Part shown: positions 1 to 10,301 of the stretch, piece by piece
Numbering within the stretch: the first letter of the stretch is position 1
How the letters are laid out: each line of letters starts with the position of its first letter
Assembly: GCA_016873715.1 (NCBI GenBank)
Contig: VGWF01000004.1
Location: 1-64,000 of the forward strand
Length of the DNA stretch: 64,000 nt
Direction: 5' to 3'
DNA from: Lentisphaerota bacterium
Lineage (GTDB): Bacteria > Verrucomicrobiota > Kiritimatiellia > PWTM01
Position numbers and translations under genes: made by a program
The notes under the pieces: generated by a model
Seen by the model: only the letters and a program-made list of their open reading frames with translations
The model's database searches: none
Told to the model about the DNA's origin: nothing

Positions 1-86
1 GCCCCCTTCGTCGCCTTGCATCCGGGGCGGTCTGCCGCGTTCCCGGCCGGGCCCCTCGCGGACTCGGGGCCACCCGGTGCGCGCCG

Positions 87-217
87 CGGCATCGCCTTCG
101 CCTTGATTCAAGGATCGTTCGGCTGGGCTCTCCCTTTCCCGGCGATGGAAAGGGAATCCTGAGGATCCCGAGCACACGGCTCGGTTTCGACAGGAATCAA
201 GATGCGTCTGCTCTGAC
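87..217. repeat. Dispersed ~130-bp intergenic repeat, copy 1 (inverted relative to copy 2 at 24745-24877)
   Basis: Reverse complement of this stretch (gcagacgcatcttg..ttcctgtcgaaaccgagccgtgtg..cgggatcctcaggat..ccatcgccgggaaagggag..cccagccgaacgatccttgaatcaaggc..aaggcgatgccg) matches 24745-24877 nearly base for base. Confidence 0.9.
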
Positions 218-274
218 CGTCTTTCCGTTCGCGCCGGGCCGTCGCGTGTGGCATAGTGCCCGCCGGGACCCATC

Positions 275-781
275 ATGAATCGCGCCGCCATCTACGCTGG
301 AACGTTCGACCCCATAACGCTCGGGCATCTCGACGTCATCGAGCGGGCGGCGCGGGTGTTCCCGCGGCTGATCCTCGCCGTGGCGGAGCGGACGACGAAG
401 GTCCCGCTCTTCTCCCTCGACGAGCGCGTGGCGATCGCCCGCGAGTCCGTCGCGGGATTCCCGAAGGTGGAGGTCGAGCCCTTCGACGGCCTTCTCGTCG
501 CCTACGCACGGGCGAAGAAGGTCGGGGTTCTCGTCCGGGGCCTGCGCGCCTTCTCCGACTTTGAAATCGAGTTCCAGATGGCGCTGACGAACCGCAAGCT
601 GGCGCCGGACATCGAGACGCTCTTCCTGATGCCGAACGAGGACTACAGCTACGTCAGTTCCAGCACGGTCCGGCAGATCGCCGAGCTCGGGGGCGATGTC
701 CGTCCGTTCGTCCCGGAGCCCTCGCGAAAGGCGCTGGAGCGCAAGCTGGGCCTGGCGCGACCGGGCTTCGCGGCGGGGTAG
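275..781 (+). CDS. coaD: Phosphopantetheine adenylyltransferase
   Basis: YAGTFDPITLGHLDVIERAARVF nucleotidyltransferase motif; EDYSYVSSSTVRQIAELGGDV C-terminal motif; ~168 aa. Confidence 0.97.
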   Translation: MNRAAIYAGTFDPITLGHLDVIERAARVFPRLILAVAERTTKVPLFSLDERVAIARESVAGFPKVEVEPFDGLLVAYARAKKVGVLVRGLRAFSDFEIEFQMALTNRKLAPDIETLFLMPNEDYSYVSSSTVRQIAELGGDVRPFVPEPSRKALERKLGLARPGFAAG

Positions 782-788
782 CCGGGCG

Positions 789-1250
789 ATGCGGATCGAG
801 GTGTCCAGGGTCCCCGGGGAAGGGGCGTCGTTCGAGGGCGGGGAGGATCCCGCCATCCTCGAGTTGCGTCCGTCCGACGGCGTCACGCCGGAGGGGCCGG
901 TCCGGTACCGCCTCTTCGCCCAAGTCCTGAAGCCGCAACTGATCGTGCGCGGGGACGTCGAGGCGCCGCTGCGCGCCGAATGCAGCCGGTGCGGCGGTTT
1001 CTTCTCGACTTTGATCCGCGATCCTGCTTTCTTGCGCGATTATCAGCTGCAGGAAGGGCAGCGGGATGTCGACGTGACGCCGGACCTTCGGGAGGCCATC
1101 CTCCTGAACCTTCCGGCGAATCCGCTGTGCGACGAATCCTGTGCGGGGCTCTGTCCGCGGTGTGGTAGGAATCTGAACGAGGGGCCGTGCGAGTGCCGTC
1201 CGTCCTCCGATGGCGGACGCTGGGGTGCGCTCGACGGGCTCCGGATATGA
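789..1250 (+). CDS. YceD/DUF177 family protein
   Basis: ECSRCGGFF...NPLCDESCAGLCPRCGRNLNEGPCEC pattern; immediately upstream of rpmF-plsX as is usual. Confidence 0.9.
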   Translation: MRIEVSRVPGEGASFEGGEDPAILELRPSDGVTPEGPVRYRLFAQVLKPQLIVRGDVEAPLRAECSRCGGFFSTLIRDPAFLRDYQLQEGQRDVDVTPDLREAILLNLPANPLCDESCAGLCPRCGRNLNEGPCECRPSSDGGRWGALDGLRI

Positions 1251-1289
1251 CACAGCCTCCCGTGCGCGGCGAGGTTGGGGAGAGAGAAA

Positions 1290-1472
1290 ATGGCCGTTCC
1301 GAAGAGACGGAAATCGAAGAGCCGCAAACAGATGCGGATCAAGTCGCACAAGAAGGCGATGCCGGCGCTGTCGAAGTGCCGGCAATGCGGTGCGCCCTCG
1401 CAGCCGCACCGGGTCTGTCCTGCCTGCGGCTACTACGCCAAGCGGCAGGTACTGAGCATCACGGCGGACTAA
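1290..1472 (+). CDS. rpmF: 50S ribosomal protein L32
   Basis: MAVPKRRKSKSRKQMR...CRQCGAPSQPHRVCPACGYY. Confidence 0.97.
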   Translation: MAVPKRRKSKSRKQMRIKSHKKAMPALSKCRQCGAPSQPHRVCPACGYYAKRQVLSITAD

Positions 1473-1484
1473 GCATCGCCTCCG

Positions 1485-2489
1485 ATGCGCATCGCCATCG
1501 ATGCCATGGGGGGCGATCACGCCCCTCGTGAGATAGTTGCGGGCACGCTCGAGGCGGCCCGGTGCCTGCCCGGCATTGACGAGTTGATCCTTGTCGGCCG
1601 GGAGGCGGAGATCCGCGCGGTTCTTCCGGGCGGGGCTCCTCCGGCGCGTGTCCGGATCCAGCAGGCGGCCGAGGTTGTGGGCATGGACGAGTCGCCCGCG
1701 ACGGCGGTCCGCCGGAAGAAGGACTCCTCGATCAGCCGCGCCGTCGACCTCGTGAAGGCGGGAGCGGCGGACGCGGTCTTCTCCGCCGGGAACACCGGCG
1801 CCGCGGTTGCGGCGACGACGCTCAAGCTGCGCACGCTGCCCGGCGTGCTGCGGCCCGCGATCGCCACGACGATGCCGGGCGCGGGCGCGACGCCGTGGGT
1901 CCTGATCGATGCCGGCGCCAACACCGACTGCACGCCGGAGATGCTCTTCCAGTTCGCCGTGATGGGCACGGTCTACGCGCGCGAGATCCTCGGCGTCCGC
2001 GATCCCGGCGTCGGCCTGATGAGCATCGGCGGCGAGGACACCAAGGGCAACGAGATCACGAAGGAGGCCTTCGCCATGCTGAAGGCCTCCCGGCTGACGT
2101 TCCGGGGCAACGTGGAGGGGCACGACCTCTTCACGGAGCGGGTCGACGTGGTGGTCTGCGACGGCTTCGTCGGCAACGTCGTCCTCAAGACGAGCGAGAG
2201 CGTCGGCCACTACTTCGGGGCGCTGCTGAAGTCGGAACTGACGAAGACCGTCCGGCGCAAACTCGGCGCGCTGATGGTCAAGCCGGGGCTCGACGCGCTC
2301 CGGCAGCGGGCGGATCCGTCCTCGTACGGCGGCGCGCCGCTGCTCGGCGCGAACGGCATCTGCATCATCGGCCACGGGGCCTCGTCGGCGCGCGCGGTCT
2401 ACAACGCGATCCGGGTTTCGGCGGAGGCGATCCGCCGCGACGTTTCCCGGCAGATCGAGGCCGGCGTCCGCGAACTGAGGTCCGCATGA
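1485..2489 (+). CDS. plsX: Phosphate acyltransferase PlsX
   Basis: MRIAIDAMGGDHAPREIVAG; location between rpmF and fabH. Confidence 0.97.
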   Translation: MRIAIDAMGGDHAPREIVAGTLEAARCLPGIDELILVGREAEIRAVLPGGAPPARVRIQQAAEVVGMDESPATAVRRKKDSSISRAVDLVKAGAADAVFSAGNTGAAVAATTLKLRTLPGVLRPAIATTMPGAGATPWVLIDAGANTDCTPEMLFQFAVMGTVYAREILGVRDPGVGLMSIGGEDTKGNEITKEAFAMLKASRLTFRGNVEGHDLFTERVDVVVCDGFVGNVVLKTSESVGHYFGALLKSELTKTVRRKLGALMVKPGLDALRQRADPSSYGGAPLLGANGICIIGHGASSARAVYNAIRVSAEAIRRDVSRQIEAGVRELRSA

Positions 2490-3520
2490 GCCCCGCCTCC
2501 GCCCCCAGGGCCGGAGCCCTCCGCCCCGCCGTCATCGCGGGAACCGGCTCGTTCGCGCCGGAGCGCGTGATGACGAACCAGGACCTCCAGGCGATCGTCG
2601 ACACGACGGACGAGTGGATCGTCTCGCGCACCGGCATGAAGGAGCGCCGGATCGCCGGGCCGGGGACGGCCACGTCGGACCTGGCGTCCGAGGCGGCCCG
2701 CCGCGCGCTGGCCGATGCCGGCCTGGCCGCCGGGGACGTCGAGATGATCGTCGTGGCGACCATCACGCCGGACTATCCCTTCCCGAACACCGCCTGCGTG
2801 GTCCAGGACAAGATCGGCGCGACGAAGGCCTTCTGCATGGGGCTCGAGGCCGCCTGCTCGGGCTTCGTCTACGCGGTCGAGACCGCCCGGAACTTCATCG
2901 CCGCGGGCGCCGTCACCAACGCGCTGGTCATCGGCGCGGAGAAGATGAGTTCGATCCTCGACTGGCAGGACCGGGCGACCTGCGTGCTCTTCGGCGACGG
3001 CGCCGGAGCCGTCGTCCTCAAGGCGGCCGCGCCCGGCGAGAGGGGCATCCTGACCGCGTCGCTGGGGTCCGACGGCTCCCTGACCGATCTGCTCCTCGTC
3101 CCCGCGGGCGGCTCGCGGAAGCCGGCGACGGGCGGGACCGTGGCGGCGCGCGAGCACTTCCTCCGCATGAGCGGCAAGGAGGTCTTCAAGCACGCCGTCA
3201 CCAACATGGTCCGCGCGGCGCAGACGGCGATCGCGCGGGCCGGGCTGCAGGTGGCGGACATCGACTGGATCATTCCGCACCAGGCCAACCTCCGCATCAT
3301 CTCGGCGATCGCGGAGCGGCTCGGGATGCCGGCAGAGAAGTGCATCGTCAACGTGCAGACCTACGGCAATACGTCGGGGGCCTCGATCGGCCTGGCGCTC
3401 GACGAGGCCGTTCGGGACGGGCGGATCCGGAAGGGGCAGAAGGTGCTCTTCGTCGCGTTCGGCGGCGGGTTCACGTGGGGCGCGATGGTCCTCGAATGGG
3501 CGAAGGGGGCGGAAGGATGA
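2486..3520 (+). CDS. fabH: Beta-ketoacyl-ACP synthase III
   Basis: TDEWIVSRTGMKERRIA; ACSGFVYAVE; IPHQANLRII; ATGA overlap with plsX. Confidence 0.97.
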   Translation: MSPASAPRAGALRPAVIAGTGSFAPERVMTNQDLQAIVDTTDEWIVSRTGMKERRIAGPGTATSDLASEAARRALADAGLAAGDVEMIVVATITPDYPFPNTACVVQDKIGATKAFCMGLEAACSGFVYAVETARNFIAAGAVTNALVIGAEKMSSILDWQDRATCVLFGDGAGAVVLKAAAPGERGILTASLGSDGSLTDLLLVPAGGSRKPATGGTVAAREHFLRMSGKEVFKHAVTNMVRAAQTAIARAGLQVADIDWIIPHQANLRIISAIAERLGMPAEKCIVNVQTYGNTSGASIGLALDEAVRDGRIRKGQKVLFVAFGGGFTWGAMVLEWAKGAEG

Positions 3521-4440
3521 AGCCGACCGCATGGCTGTTTCCGGGGCAGGGGGCGCAGGCGGTCGGGATGGGCCGCGATCTGGCGGAGCAGGTGCCGGAG
3601 GCCGGCGCGCTCTTCCGCCGTGCGTCGGAGGTGCTCGGCTTCGACCTGGCGAAGGTCTGCTTCGAGGGGCCCGACACCGAACTGACGCGGTCCGACCGGG
3701 CGCAGCCGGCGATCTTCACCGTCAGCATGGCCTGCGCGGAGGCCCTCTCCCGGGCGAAACCGGGCATGGCCTGGGCGTTTTCCGCCGGGCACAGTCTGGG
3801 CGAATGGAGCGCCCTGTGCGCCGCCGGGGCCGTCTCGTTCGAGGACGCCCTCCGCATCCTCCAGGCCCGCGGTCGCTTCATGCAGGAGGCTTGCGAGCAG
3901 AACCCCGGCGCGATGCTGGCGGTCCTCGGCCTCCCCCGCGAGGCGATCGAGCCGATCGCCGCCCGCTCGGGCGCCGAGGTGGCCAACTTCAACGAGCCGT
4001 CCCAGACCGTGCTGTCCGGCACCCGCGAGGCGATCGACGCCGCCGAGAAGGTGGCCGTCGAACTCAAGGCCAAGCGCGCCGTGCGGTTGCCGGTGGCCGG
4101 GGCCTTCCATTCCAGCCTGATGAAGCCGGCGGCCGACCGGCTCGCCGGCCGCCTCGCGGGCGTCGCCTTCGCGGCGCCGCGGTTCCCCGTCATGTCCAAC
4201 GCCACGGGCCGTCCCCACGGCGGACCGGAGGACATCAGGCAGGCCATGGTCCGGCAGGTCACATCCTCGGTTCGATGGGTTGAATGCGTGCAATATCTTT
4301 CTTCCCAGGGTGTTGGAAGATACGTCGAATGCGGACCCGGCCGGATCCTGACCGGCCTTGTGAAGCGTATTGACAGGGAGGCGGAACTCCATAACATCTC
4401 CGACCTTCCGAGTCTTCAGGCTGTGGCTGCGACGATCTGA
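3517..4440 (+). CDS. fabD: Malonyl-CoA:ACP transacylase
   Basis: [32 protein letters not shown]. Confidence 0.97.
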   Translation: MKPTAWLFPGQGAQAVGMGRDLAEQVPEAGALFRRASEVLGFDLAKVCFEGPDTELTRSDRAQPAIFTVSMACAEALSRAKPGMAWAFSAGHSLGEWSALCAAGAVSFEDALRILQARGRFMQEACEQNPGAMLAVLGLPREAIEPIAARSGAEVANFNEPSQTVLSGTREAIDAAEKVAVELKAKRAVRLPVAGAFHSSLMKPAADRLAGRLAGVAFAAPRFPVMSNATGRPHGGPEDIRQAMVRQVTSSVRWVECVQYLSSQGVGRYVECGPGRILTGLVKRIDREAELHNISDLPSLQAVAATI

Positions 4441-4474
4441 TCCGGCCCGGTCGGGCGGAGGGGAGTGGATCGAC

Positions 4475-5221
4475 ATGGGATCATTGGACGGCAGGGTTGC
4501 GCTGGTGACGGGTGCCGCGCGGGGCATCGGGCAGGCGATCGCGGTCCGCCTGGCCTCGGCCGGGGCTGACATCGCGCTGTGCGACCTGGACGCCGCGTGG
4601 CTCGAGGAGACGGCCGGCAAGGTCCGCGAGGCGGGCCGGCGGGTCGAGTGCTTCGCGTGCGACGTCAGCCAGGCCGCCCAGGTGGCCGAGGTCGTCGACA
4701 AGGCGGGCGCCGCCTTCGGCCGCATCGATGTGCTGGTCAACAACGCCGGCATCACGAAGGACACGTTCCTCGCCCGGATGTCCGAGGCCGACTGGGATGC
4801 CGTGCTGGACATCAACCTCAAGGGCACTTTCCTGTTTACAAAGGCCGTGTCCCGGCTGATGATGAAGCAGCGGTCGGGGTCGATCGTCAATATCGCCTCG
4901 ATCATCGGGCTGATCGGCAACGCCGGGCAGTGCAACTACGCCGCGTCGAAGGCCGGCGTGATCGCGCTGACCAAGTCGGTGGCCAAGGAACTGGCGTCCC
5001 GGAACGTGAGGGCCAACGCGGTGGCGCCGGGGTTCATCCGGACGAAGATGACCGAGAAGCTGCCGGAGGACATTCAGAAGAAGATGCTGGAACAGATCCC
5101 GCTCGCCCGGTTCGGCGAGCCGGACGACGTGGCGCGGGTCGTGTTGTTCCTTGCGGGCGACGACTCCGCCTACGTGACCGGGCAGGTGGTTTCGGTGTGC
5201 GGGGGCATGGTCACCGCGTAG
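4475..5221 (+). CDS. fabG: 3-oxoacyl-ACP reductase
   Basis: [38 protein letters not shown]. Confidence 0.97.
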   Translation: MGSLDGRVALVTGAARGIGQAIAVRLASAGADIALCDLDAAWLEETAGKVREAGRRVECFACDVSQAAQVAEVVDKAGAAFGRIDVLVNNAGITKDTFLARMSEADWDAVLDINLKGTFLFTKAVSRLMMKQRSGSIVNIASIIGLIGNAGQCNYAASKAGVIALTKSVAKELASRNVRANAVAPGFIRTKMTEKLPEDIQKKMLEQIPLARFGEPDDVARVVLFLAGDDSAYVTGQVVSVCGGMVTA

Positions 5222-5257
5222 TTGGCGGGCAACGAGGGAAAGGGAAAGGGGCAGGAC

Positions 5258-5497
5258 ATGGCACTGGAAGAAAAGGTCAAGAACATCATCGCCGAGCAGC
5301 TCGGCGTCAACATCGAACAGGTCACGCCCGAGGCCTCTTTCATCGAGGATCTGGGGGCGGATTCGCTGGACACGGTCGAGCTCGTCATGGCGTTCGAGGA
5401 GGAGTTCGGGGCGGAGATCCCGGACGAGGACGCCGAGAAGCTGACCACGGTCGGCGGCGTCATCAGCTACCTGAAGGAAAAGGGCTTCAAGGACTAG
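5258..5497 (+). CDS. acpP: Acyl carrier protein
   Basis: [34 protein letters not shown]. Confidence 0.98.
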   Translation: MALEEKVKNIIAEQLGVNIEQVTPEASFIEDLGADSLDTVELVMAFEEEFGAEIPDEDAEKLTTVGGVISYLKEKGFKD

Positions 5498-5513
5498 GTC
5501 CGGAGCCCCTGCC

Positions 5514-5555
5514 GGGGCCGGAAACGTCCGCCGACGGCGGCGCGTTTCCGGCCCC
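5514..5555 (+). promoter_or_regulatory. Strong hairpin between acpP and fabF
   Basis: Perfect 13-bp stem GGGGCCGGAAACG / CGTTTCCGGCCCC enclosing an inner CCGCC-GAC-GGCGG hairpin; no T-tract follows. Confidence 0.7.
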
Positions 5556-5590
5556 GCGTGTCCTTCCATTCCGCGATCGGGAGGCCGTGC

Positions 5591-6835
5591 ATGTCGGATC
5601 GTCGCAGAGTCGTGGTCACGGGGATGGGCGTCGTTTCGCCGCTGGGATGCACCGTGGAGACGGTGTGGAACCGGATGGTGGAGGGGCGGTCCGGAATCCG
5701 GCCGATCCAGGGCTTCGACGCGGCCGCGTTCGACTCACGGATCGCCGGCGAGGTCGTCGAGTTCAACGTCGATGACTTCGTACCGAAGAAGGAACAGCGG
5801 CGGATGGACCCGTTCTGCAGGTACGGGATCGCCGCCTCGAAGCTGGCCGTCGCGGATTCCGGCATCGACTTCTCCCGCGAGGACCCGTGGCGGTGCGGCG
5901 TGCTCGTCGGCAGCGGCATCGGCGGCCTGCAGGTGCTGTTCCAGCAGAGCAAGGTCTTCATGGAGCGCGGTCCGTCGCGCTTCTCGCCGTTCATGATCCC
6001 GCAGATGATCACGAACATCCTCTCGGGGTTGATCGCGATCGAGCACGGCCTCCGCGGGCCGAATTTCGCCGTGATCTCCGCCTGTGCGACCGCCACCCAC
6101 TCGATCGGCGAGTCCCTGCGGATCATCCGCGAGGGCGACGCGGACGTCATCCTGGCGGGCGGCGCCGAGGCGCCGATCATGGAGCTCGGCGTCGGCGGCT
6201 TCTGCGCCATGCGCGCGCTGAGCACCCGCAACGACGATCCCACCCGCGCCAGCCGGCCGTTCGACAAGGACCGGGACGGCTTCGTGATCGGCGAGGGGGC
6301 CGGGACGCTCGTCCTGGAGGAGTACGGGCATGCCGTGAAGCGCGGCGCCCGCATCTACTGCGAGCTGTCCGGGTACGGCCGCACCTGCGACGCCTTCCAC
6401 ATGACCGCGCCGGACGACCAGGGCGCGGGCGCCGCCCGGGCCATGAGCCTGGCCGTCGCCGACGCGCGGCTCGCGCCGGAGCAGATCGACTACATCAACG
6501 CCCACGGCACCAGCACCGAGCTCAACGACAAGTGCGAGACGAAGGCGATCAAGAGCGCCCTCGGAGAGGCCCGGGCGCGGAAGGTCATGATCTCGTCGAC
6601 GAAGTCCATGACCGGCCATCTGCTGGGCGCCGCCGGCGCGATCGAATCGCTGGCCTGCGCCATGGCGATCCACAAGGGCGTGGTTCCGCCGACGATCAAC
6701 TACACGACGCCCGACCCGGAATGCGACCTGGACTACGTGCCGAACGCGGCGCGCGGGGCGAAGGTGAACGCGTGCCTCAACAACTCGCTCGGGTTTGGCG
6801 GCCACAACGCGACGCTGTGCTTCACGGCGATGTAG
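5591..6835 (+). CDS. fabF: Beta-ketoacyl-ACP synthase II
   Basis: RRVVVTGMGVVSPLG; SACATATHSIGES; NAHGTSTELND; SLGFGGHNA. Confidence 0.97.
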   Translation: MSDRRRVVVTGMGVVSPLGCTVETVWNRMVEGRSGIRPIQGFDAAAFDSRIAGEVVEFNVDDFVPKKEQRRMDPFCRYGIAASKLAVADSGIDFSREDPWRCGVLVGSGIGGLQVLFQQSKVFMERGPSRFSPFMIPQMITNILSGLIAIEHGLRGPNFAVISACATATHSIGESLRIIREGDADVILAGGAEAPIMELGVGGFCAMRALSTRNDDPTRASRPFDKDRDGFVIGEGAGTLVLEEYGHAVKRGARIYCELSGYGRTCDAFHMTAPDDQGAGAARAMSLAVADARLAPEQIDYINAHGTSTELNDKCETKAIKSALGEARARKVMISSTKSMTGHLLGAAGAIESLACAMAIHKGVVPPTINYTTPDPECDLDYVPNAARGAKVNACLNNSLGFGGHNATLCFTAM

Positions 6836-6976
6836 CCGTTCGGACGGCGGAGAAGGGCCCCGGATGCCCCGGGCCCCTGCATGAACAAGGATCCGCCCGG
6901 TCGCCGGGCGGTGTCGGATGACGCACGGCGGCCCCCGGGAACGGGCCGCGGTACTGAGAAGGGAAGGAGTTCCTTC

Positions 6977-7378
6977 ATGAGACTCGACCTCCGGCGCATG
7001 CCGATGAACGAGCTGGCGCAGTTGCTCAAGGACATCGCCCACGAGCTCCAGTCGCGTGGCCGCGGCGGCCAGGGCGGCAATTTCGGCGGGCACGGGGGCC
7101 AGCCCGCGACGAACTACGGCCGGACCGGCTACGGCCAGCCGGCCGCCTTCGGCCAGGGCGGCCAGGGCGGTGGCGGCTACGGCGGAAACAGCCGCTTCGG
7201 CGGCGGCGGCGGGGGCGGCGGGAACTTCCAGCCGCGCGGCGGCCAGGGCGGCGGGTTCCGCCGGCACGGCGGCCGCCGGCAGGACTTCCGGCAGCAGCAG
7301 CAGCGCCAGCCGGTCGAGCCTCCGGCCCCGATCGACGATCCCCCCGCGGACCGTCCCGAGCCCGGCAACGAGGCCTGA
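6977..7378 (+). CDS. Gly/Arg/Gln-rich low-complexity protein (RGG-like)
   Basis: Short N-terminal helix MRLDLRRMPMNELAQLLKDIAHELQ followed by GRGGQGGNFGGHGGQ...FGGGGGGGGNFQPRGGQGGGFRRHGG...RQQQQRQ; RBS-like aaggag upstream. Confidence 0.75.
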   Translation: MRLDLRRMPMNELAQLLKDIAHELQSRGRGGQGGNFGGHGGQPATNYGRTGYGQPAAFGQGGQGGGGYGGNSRFGGGGGGGGNFQPRGGQGGGFRRHGGRRQDFRQQQQRQPVEPPAPIDDPPADRPEPGNEA

Positions 7379-7459
7379 ACCCGGCTCCGCCGGGCCGGGT
7401 GGATCCCGTCCGGAGGGCGGCCCGGTCGTTCGCGGACCACGAACCGCGGAGAAACCGTC

Positions 7460-9184
7460 ATGAATTCCCGTTCCTGCCGTCGGGGCGAATGCGGCGCGGT
7501 CTCGCTCGCGCGCCGCTGGTCGCGAGCCGTCACCGAGGGCGTCGAGCGCGCCCCGAGCCGCGCGATGCTGCACGCCGTGGGCTTCACGCGCGCGGACTTC
7601 CGCAGGTCCCAGGTCGGCGTCGCATCGACGTGGAGCCAGGTGACGCCGTGCAACATGCACATCGACCGTCTCGCGCGCGAGGCGGCGCGGGGCGTCGACG
7701 CCGCGGGCGGGAAGGCCGTCATCTTCAACACCATCACGATCTCCGACGGGATCTCGATGGGCACGGGGGGGATGCGCTACTCCCTCGTCTCGCGCGAGGT
7801 GATCGCGGACTCGATCGAGACCGTCGCCGGCTGCTCGCAGTTCGACGGCCTCGTCGCGATCGGCGGGTGCGACAAGAACATGCCGGGCTGCCTGATCGCC
7901 ATCGCGCGGCTCGACCGGCCCGCGGTCTTCGTCTACGGCGGCACCATCCTCCCCGGCCGCCACGCGGGACGCGACGTCGACATCGTGTCGGTCTTCGAGG
8001 CCGTGGGCCGCCGCGCGCGCGGCGACCTCGGCGACCGGGAGCTCGCGCGGATCGAGGCGTGCGCGATCCCCGGCCCGGGATCGTGCGGCGGCATGTACAC
8101 CGCCAACACGATGGCCTCCGCGATCGAGGCGATGGGCATGAGCCTGACGAACAGCGGCGCGCAGACCGCCGTTTCCGCCGCGAAGCGCCGCGACTGCCGG
8201 GAGGCGGGTGCGGCCGTCCTGAACCTCCTCCGGCGCGGCATCCGGCCGCGCGACATCCTCACGCGCGCGGCGTTTCTCAACGCCATCGCCGTCGTGACCG
8301 CGCTGGGCGGGTCGACCAACGCCGTGCTGCACCTGATCGCGATGGCCGACGCCGCGGGCGTCCGCCTGACCCTCGACGACTTCACCGCGGTCGGCGCCCG
8401 CACGCCCGTTCTCGCGGACCTCAAGCCCAGCGGCGCGTTCCTGATGACCGACCTCGTCCGCATCGGCGGCACGGCCCCGCTCATGCGGACGCTCGTCGAG
8501 GAGGGGCTGATGGACGGCTCGTGCCTGACGGTCACGGGGCGCACCCTCCGCGAGAATCTCCGGGGGGTGCGGCCGTACCCGGCGCGCCAGCGGATCGTCC
8601 GGCCGCTGTCGGATCCGATCAAGCCCACCGGCCACCTCGTGATCCTGCGCGGCAACCTCGCGCCGGGGGGGGCCGTGGCGAAGATCTCGGGCAAGGAGGG
8701 GACGCGGTTCGCGGGGCGGGCGATCGTCTTCGAATCCGAGGAGACCGCGCTGGCGGCGATCCTCGACGGCCGCGTGCGGAAGGGCCACGTGATCGTCATC
8801 CGCCACGAGGGACCGCGCGGCGGGCCGGGCATGCGCGAGATGCTCGCGCCGACGTCCGCGGTGATGGGGCGGGGGCTCGGGAGGGACGTGGCGCTCGTGA
8901 CCGACGGCCGCTTCTCGGGCGGCAGCCACGGCTTCGTCGTCGGCCACGTGACGCCCGAGGCCTCCCGCGGCGGGCCGCTGGCCGTCGTGCGCGCCGGCGA
9001 CCCGGTGTCCATCGACGCGGAGCGCAGGACGCTCTCGCTCGACCTCCCCGCGGCCGAGATCCGGCGGAGGCTGGCGCGCTGGAGACCGCCGCCGCCGCGG
9101 GTCGCGCGCGGCGTCCTGGCGAAGTATGCTGCGACGGTGCGGACGGCATCCGAGGGCGCGGTGACCGACCGGCCCGGGGACTGA
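7460..9184 (+). CDS. ilvD: Dihydroxy-acid dehydratase
   Basis: [64 protein letters not shown]. Confidence 0.95.
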   Translation: MNSRSCRRGECGAVSLARRWSRAVTEGVERAPSRAMLHAVGFTRADFRRSQVGVASTWSQVTPCNMHIDRLAREAARGVDAAGGKAVIFNTITISDGISMGTGGMRYSLVSREVIADSIETVAGCSQFDGLVAIGGCDKNMPGCLIAIARLDRPAVFVYGGTILPGRHAGRDVDIVSVFEAVGRRARGDLGDRELARIEACAIPGPGSCGGMYTANTMASAIEAMGMSLTNSGAQTAVSAAKRRDCREAGAAVLNLLRRGIRPRDILTRAAFLNAIAVVTALGGSTNAVLHLIAMADAAGVRLTLDDFTAVGARTPVLADLKPSGAFLMTDLVRIGGTAPLMRTLVEEGLMDGSCLTVTGRTLRENLRGVRPYPARQRIVRPLSDPIKPTGHLVILRGNLAPGGAVAKISGKEGTRFAGRAIVFESEETALAAILDGRVRKGHVIVIRHEGPRGGPGMREMLAPTSAVMGRGLGRDVALVTDGRFSGGSHGFVVGHVTPEASRGGPLAVVRAGDPVSIDAERRTLSLDLPAAEIRRRLARWRPPPPRVARGVLAKYAATVRTASEGAVTDRPGD

Positions 9185-9209
9185 CGCGCCCGCCGGAGGA
9201 GGTGCGGAC

Positions 9210-9662
9210 ATGGTGACGTTCATCGACTCGGTGGTCCAGTGGGTCGTCCGGGTCCTGATGGGGCTGCTGGCGGTGGTGGTCGTCGCGGGCACGATCGACC
9301 TGGCGGTGCTGCTCGCCCGGGACCTCCTTGCGCCTCCGATCGGGGTTCTCGAGGTGCGCGAAATGCTCGAGATCCTCGGCCTGTTCCTCATGATCCTGAT
9401 CGCGATCGAGATGATCTACGTCGTCCGTCTCTACGTGACGCACCGCCATCTCGACGTGCATGCGGTGCTGATGGTGGCGCTGATCGCCGTGGCGCGGAAG
9501 GTCATCGTGCTCGACCTGGAGAAGTACGACGCGGCCTACATGGCGGGCATCGCGGGTCTCGTGCTGGCCCTCTCGGCGGCGCTGTACATCGCCCACCGCC
9601 TCCGCGGCCCCGCGGAGGCCGGCCCCGCGGAGGCCGGTCCCGGGGGGCCGCCCGGGGCGTAG
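9210..9662 (+). CDS. PsiE-like small membrane protein
   Basis: Multiple hydrophobic helices; EIVEMIYVVRLYVTHRHLDVHAVLMVALIAVARKVIVLD-type segment resembling phosphate-starvation-inducible PsiE. Confidence 0.6.
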   Translation: MVTFIDSVVQWVVRVLMGLLAVVVVAGTIDLAVLLARDLLAPPIGVLEVREMLEILGLFLMILIAIEMIYVVRLYVTHRHLDVHAVLMVALIAVARKVIVLDLEKYDAAYMAGIAGLVLALSAALYIAHRLRGPAEAGPAEAGPGGPPGA

Positions 9663-9708
9663 GCCCGATCCGGGCCGCCCGGCGCGCCGGCGGTTCGAGG
9701 ATGGCGTC

Positions 9709-10293
9709 ATGACGACATCGCGGGGGTCGCGGCGCGGGCGGACGGCGTCCCCGGCGGTCTCGTTTCCTCCGGTGGCGCGGCGCGATGCGCGCGTGCTTCT
9801 CCTCGGGACGATGCCCGGCGTCGCGTCGCTCGCGGCGCGCGAGTACTACGCGCATCCCCGGAATGCGTTCTGGGGGATCCTCGCGGCGCGGACCGGCGTG
9901 CCCGCGTCCGCGCCGTACGCGCGGCGGTGCGCGGGGCTGCGGCGCGCGCGGATCGCGCTGTGGGACGTCGCCCGCGCCTGCCGACGGGCGGGCAGCCTCG
10001 ACGCGGACATCGATCCGGCGAGCGTGATTCCGAACGACATCGCGGGACTGCTGGCGCGGTGCCCGGGGATCCGCGCGATCCTCTTCAACGGCGGTCCCGC
10101 CGAGCGGCTCTTCCGCCTCCACGTGGCGCCGCGGCTGGGGCCGCGCGGGGCGGCGATCCCCACCGCGCGGCTTCCGTCGACCAGCCCGGCGCACGCGTCG
10201 CGCACCGCCGCGGACAAGCGGCGCGCGTGGCTCGCGCATCTCGATGCGGCACTGTTCGGCGCGCCGGATTGTGATAGAATGACCGTGCGATGA
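9709..10293 (+). CDS. DNA-deoxyinosine / uracil-DNA glycosylase family protein
   Basis: FPPVARRDARVLLLGTMPGVASLAAREYYAHPRNAFWGIL; FNGGPAERLF; LPSTSPAHA. Confidence 0.85.
   Translation: MTTSRGSRRGRTASPAVSFPPVARRDARVLLLGTMPGVASLAAREYYAHPRNAFWGILAARTGVPASAPYARRCAGLRRARIALWDVARACRRAGSLDADIDPASVIPNDIAGLLARCPGIRAILFNGGPAERLFRLHVAPRLGPRGAAIPTARLPSTSPAHASRTAADKRRAWLAHLDAALFGAPDCDRMTVR
10275..10280 (+). promoter_or_regulatory. Candidate extended -10 (TGaTAGAAT) for the thioredoxin-fold gene
   Basis: tgatagaat ~22 bp upstream of ATG 10302; -35 poor. Confidence 0.35.
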
Positions 10294-10301
10294 CACACAC
10301 C

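Noticed and set aside
4369-4400. TTGACA-like internal promoter at the end of fabD
   Set aside because: The -35 match is good but no convincing -10 follows at proper spacing.
8665-8672. G8 tract in ilvD as a phase-variation site
   Set aside because: Located late in a metabolic enzyme gene, encoding a Gly-Gly pair; less plausible than the G9 in the surface gene.
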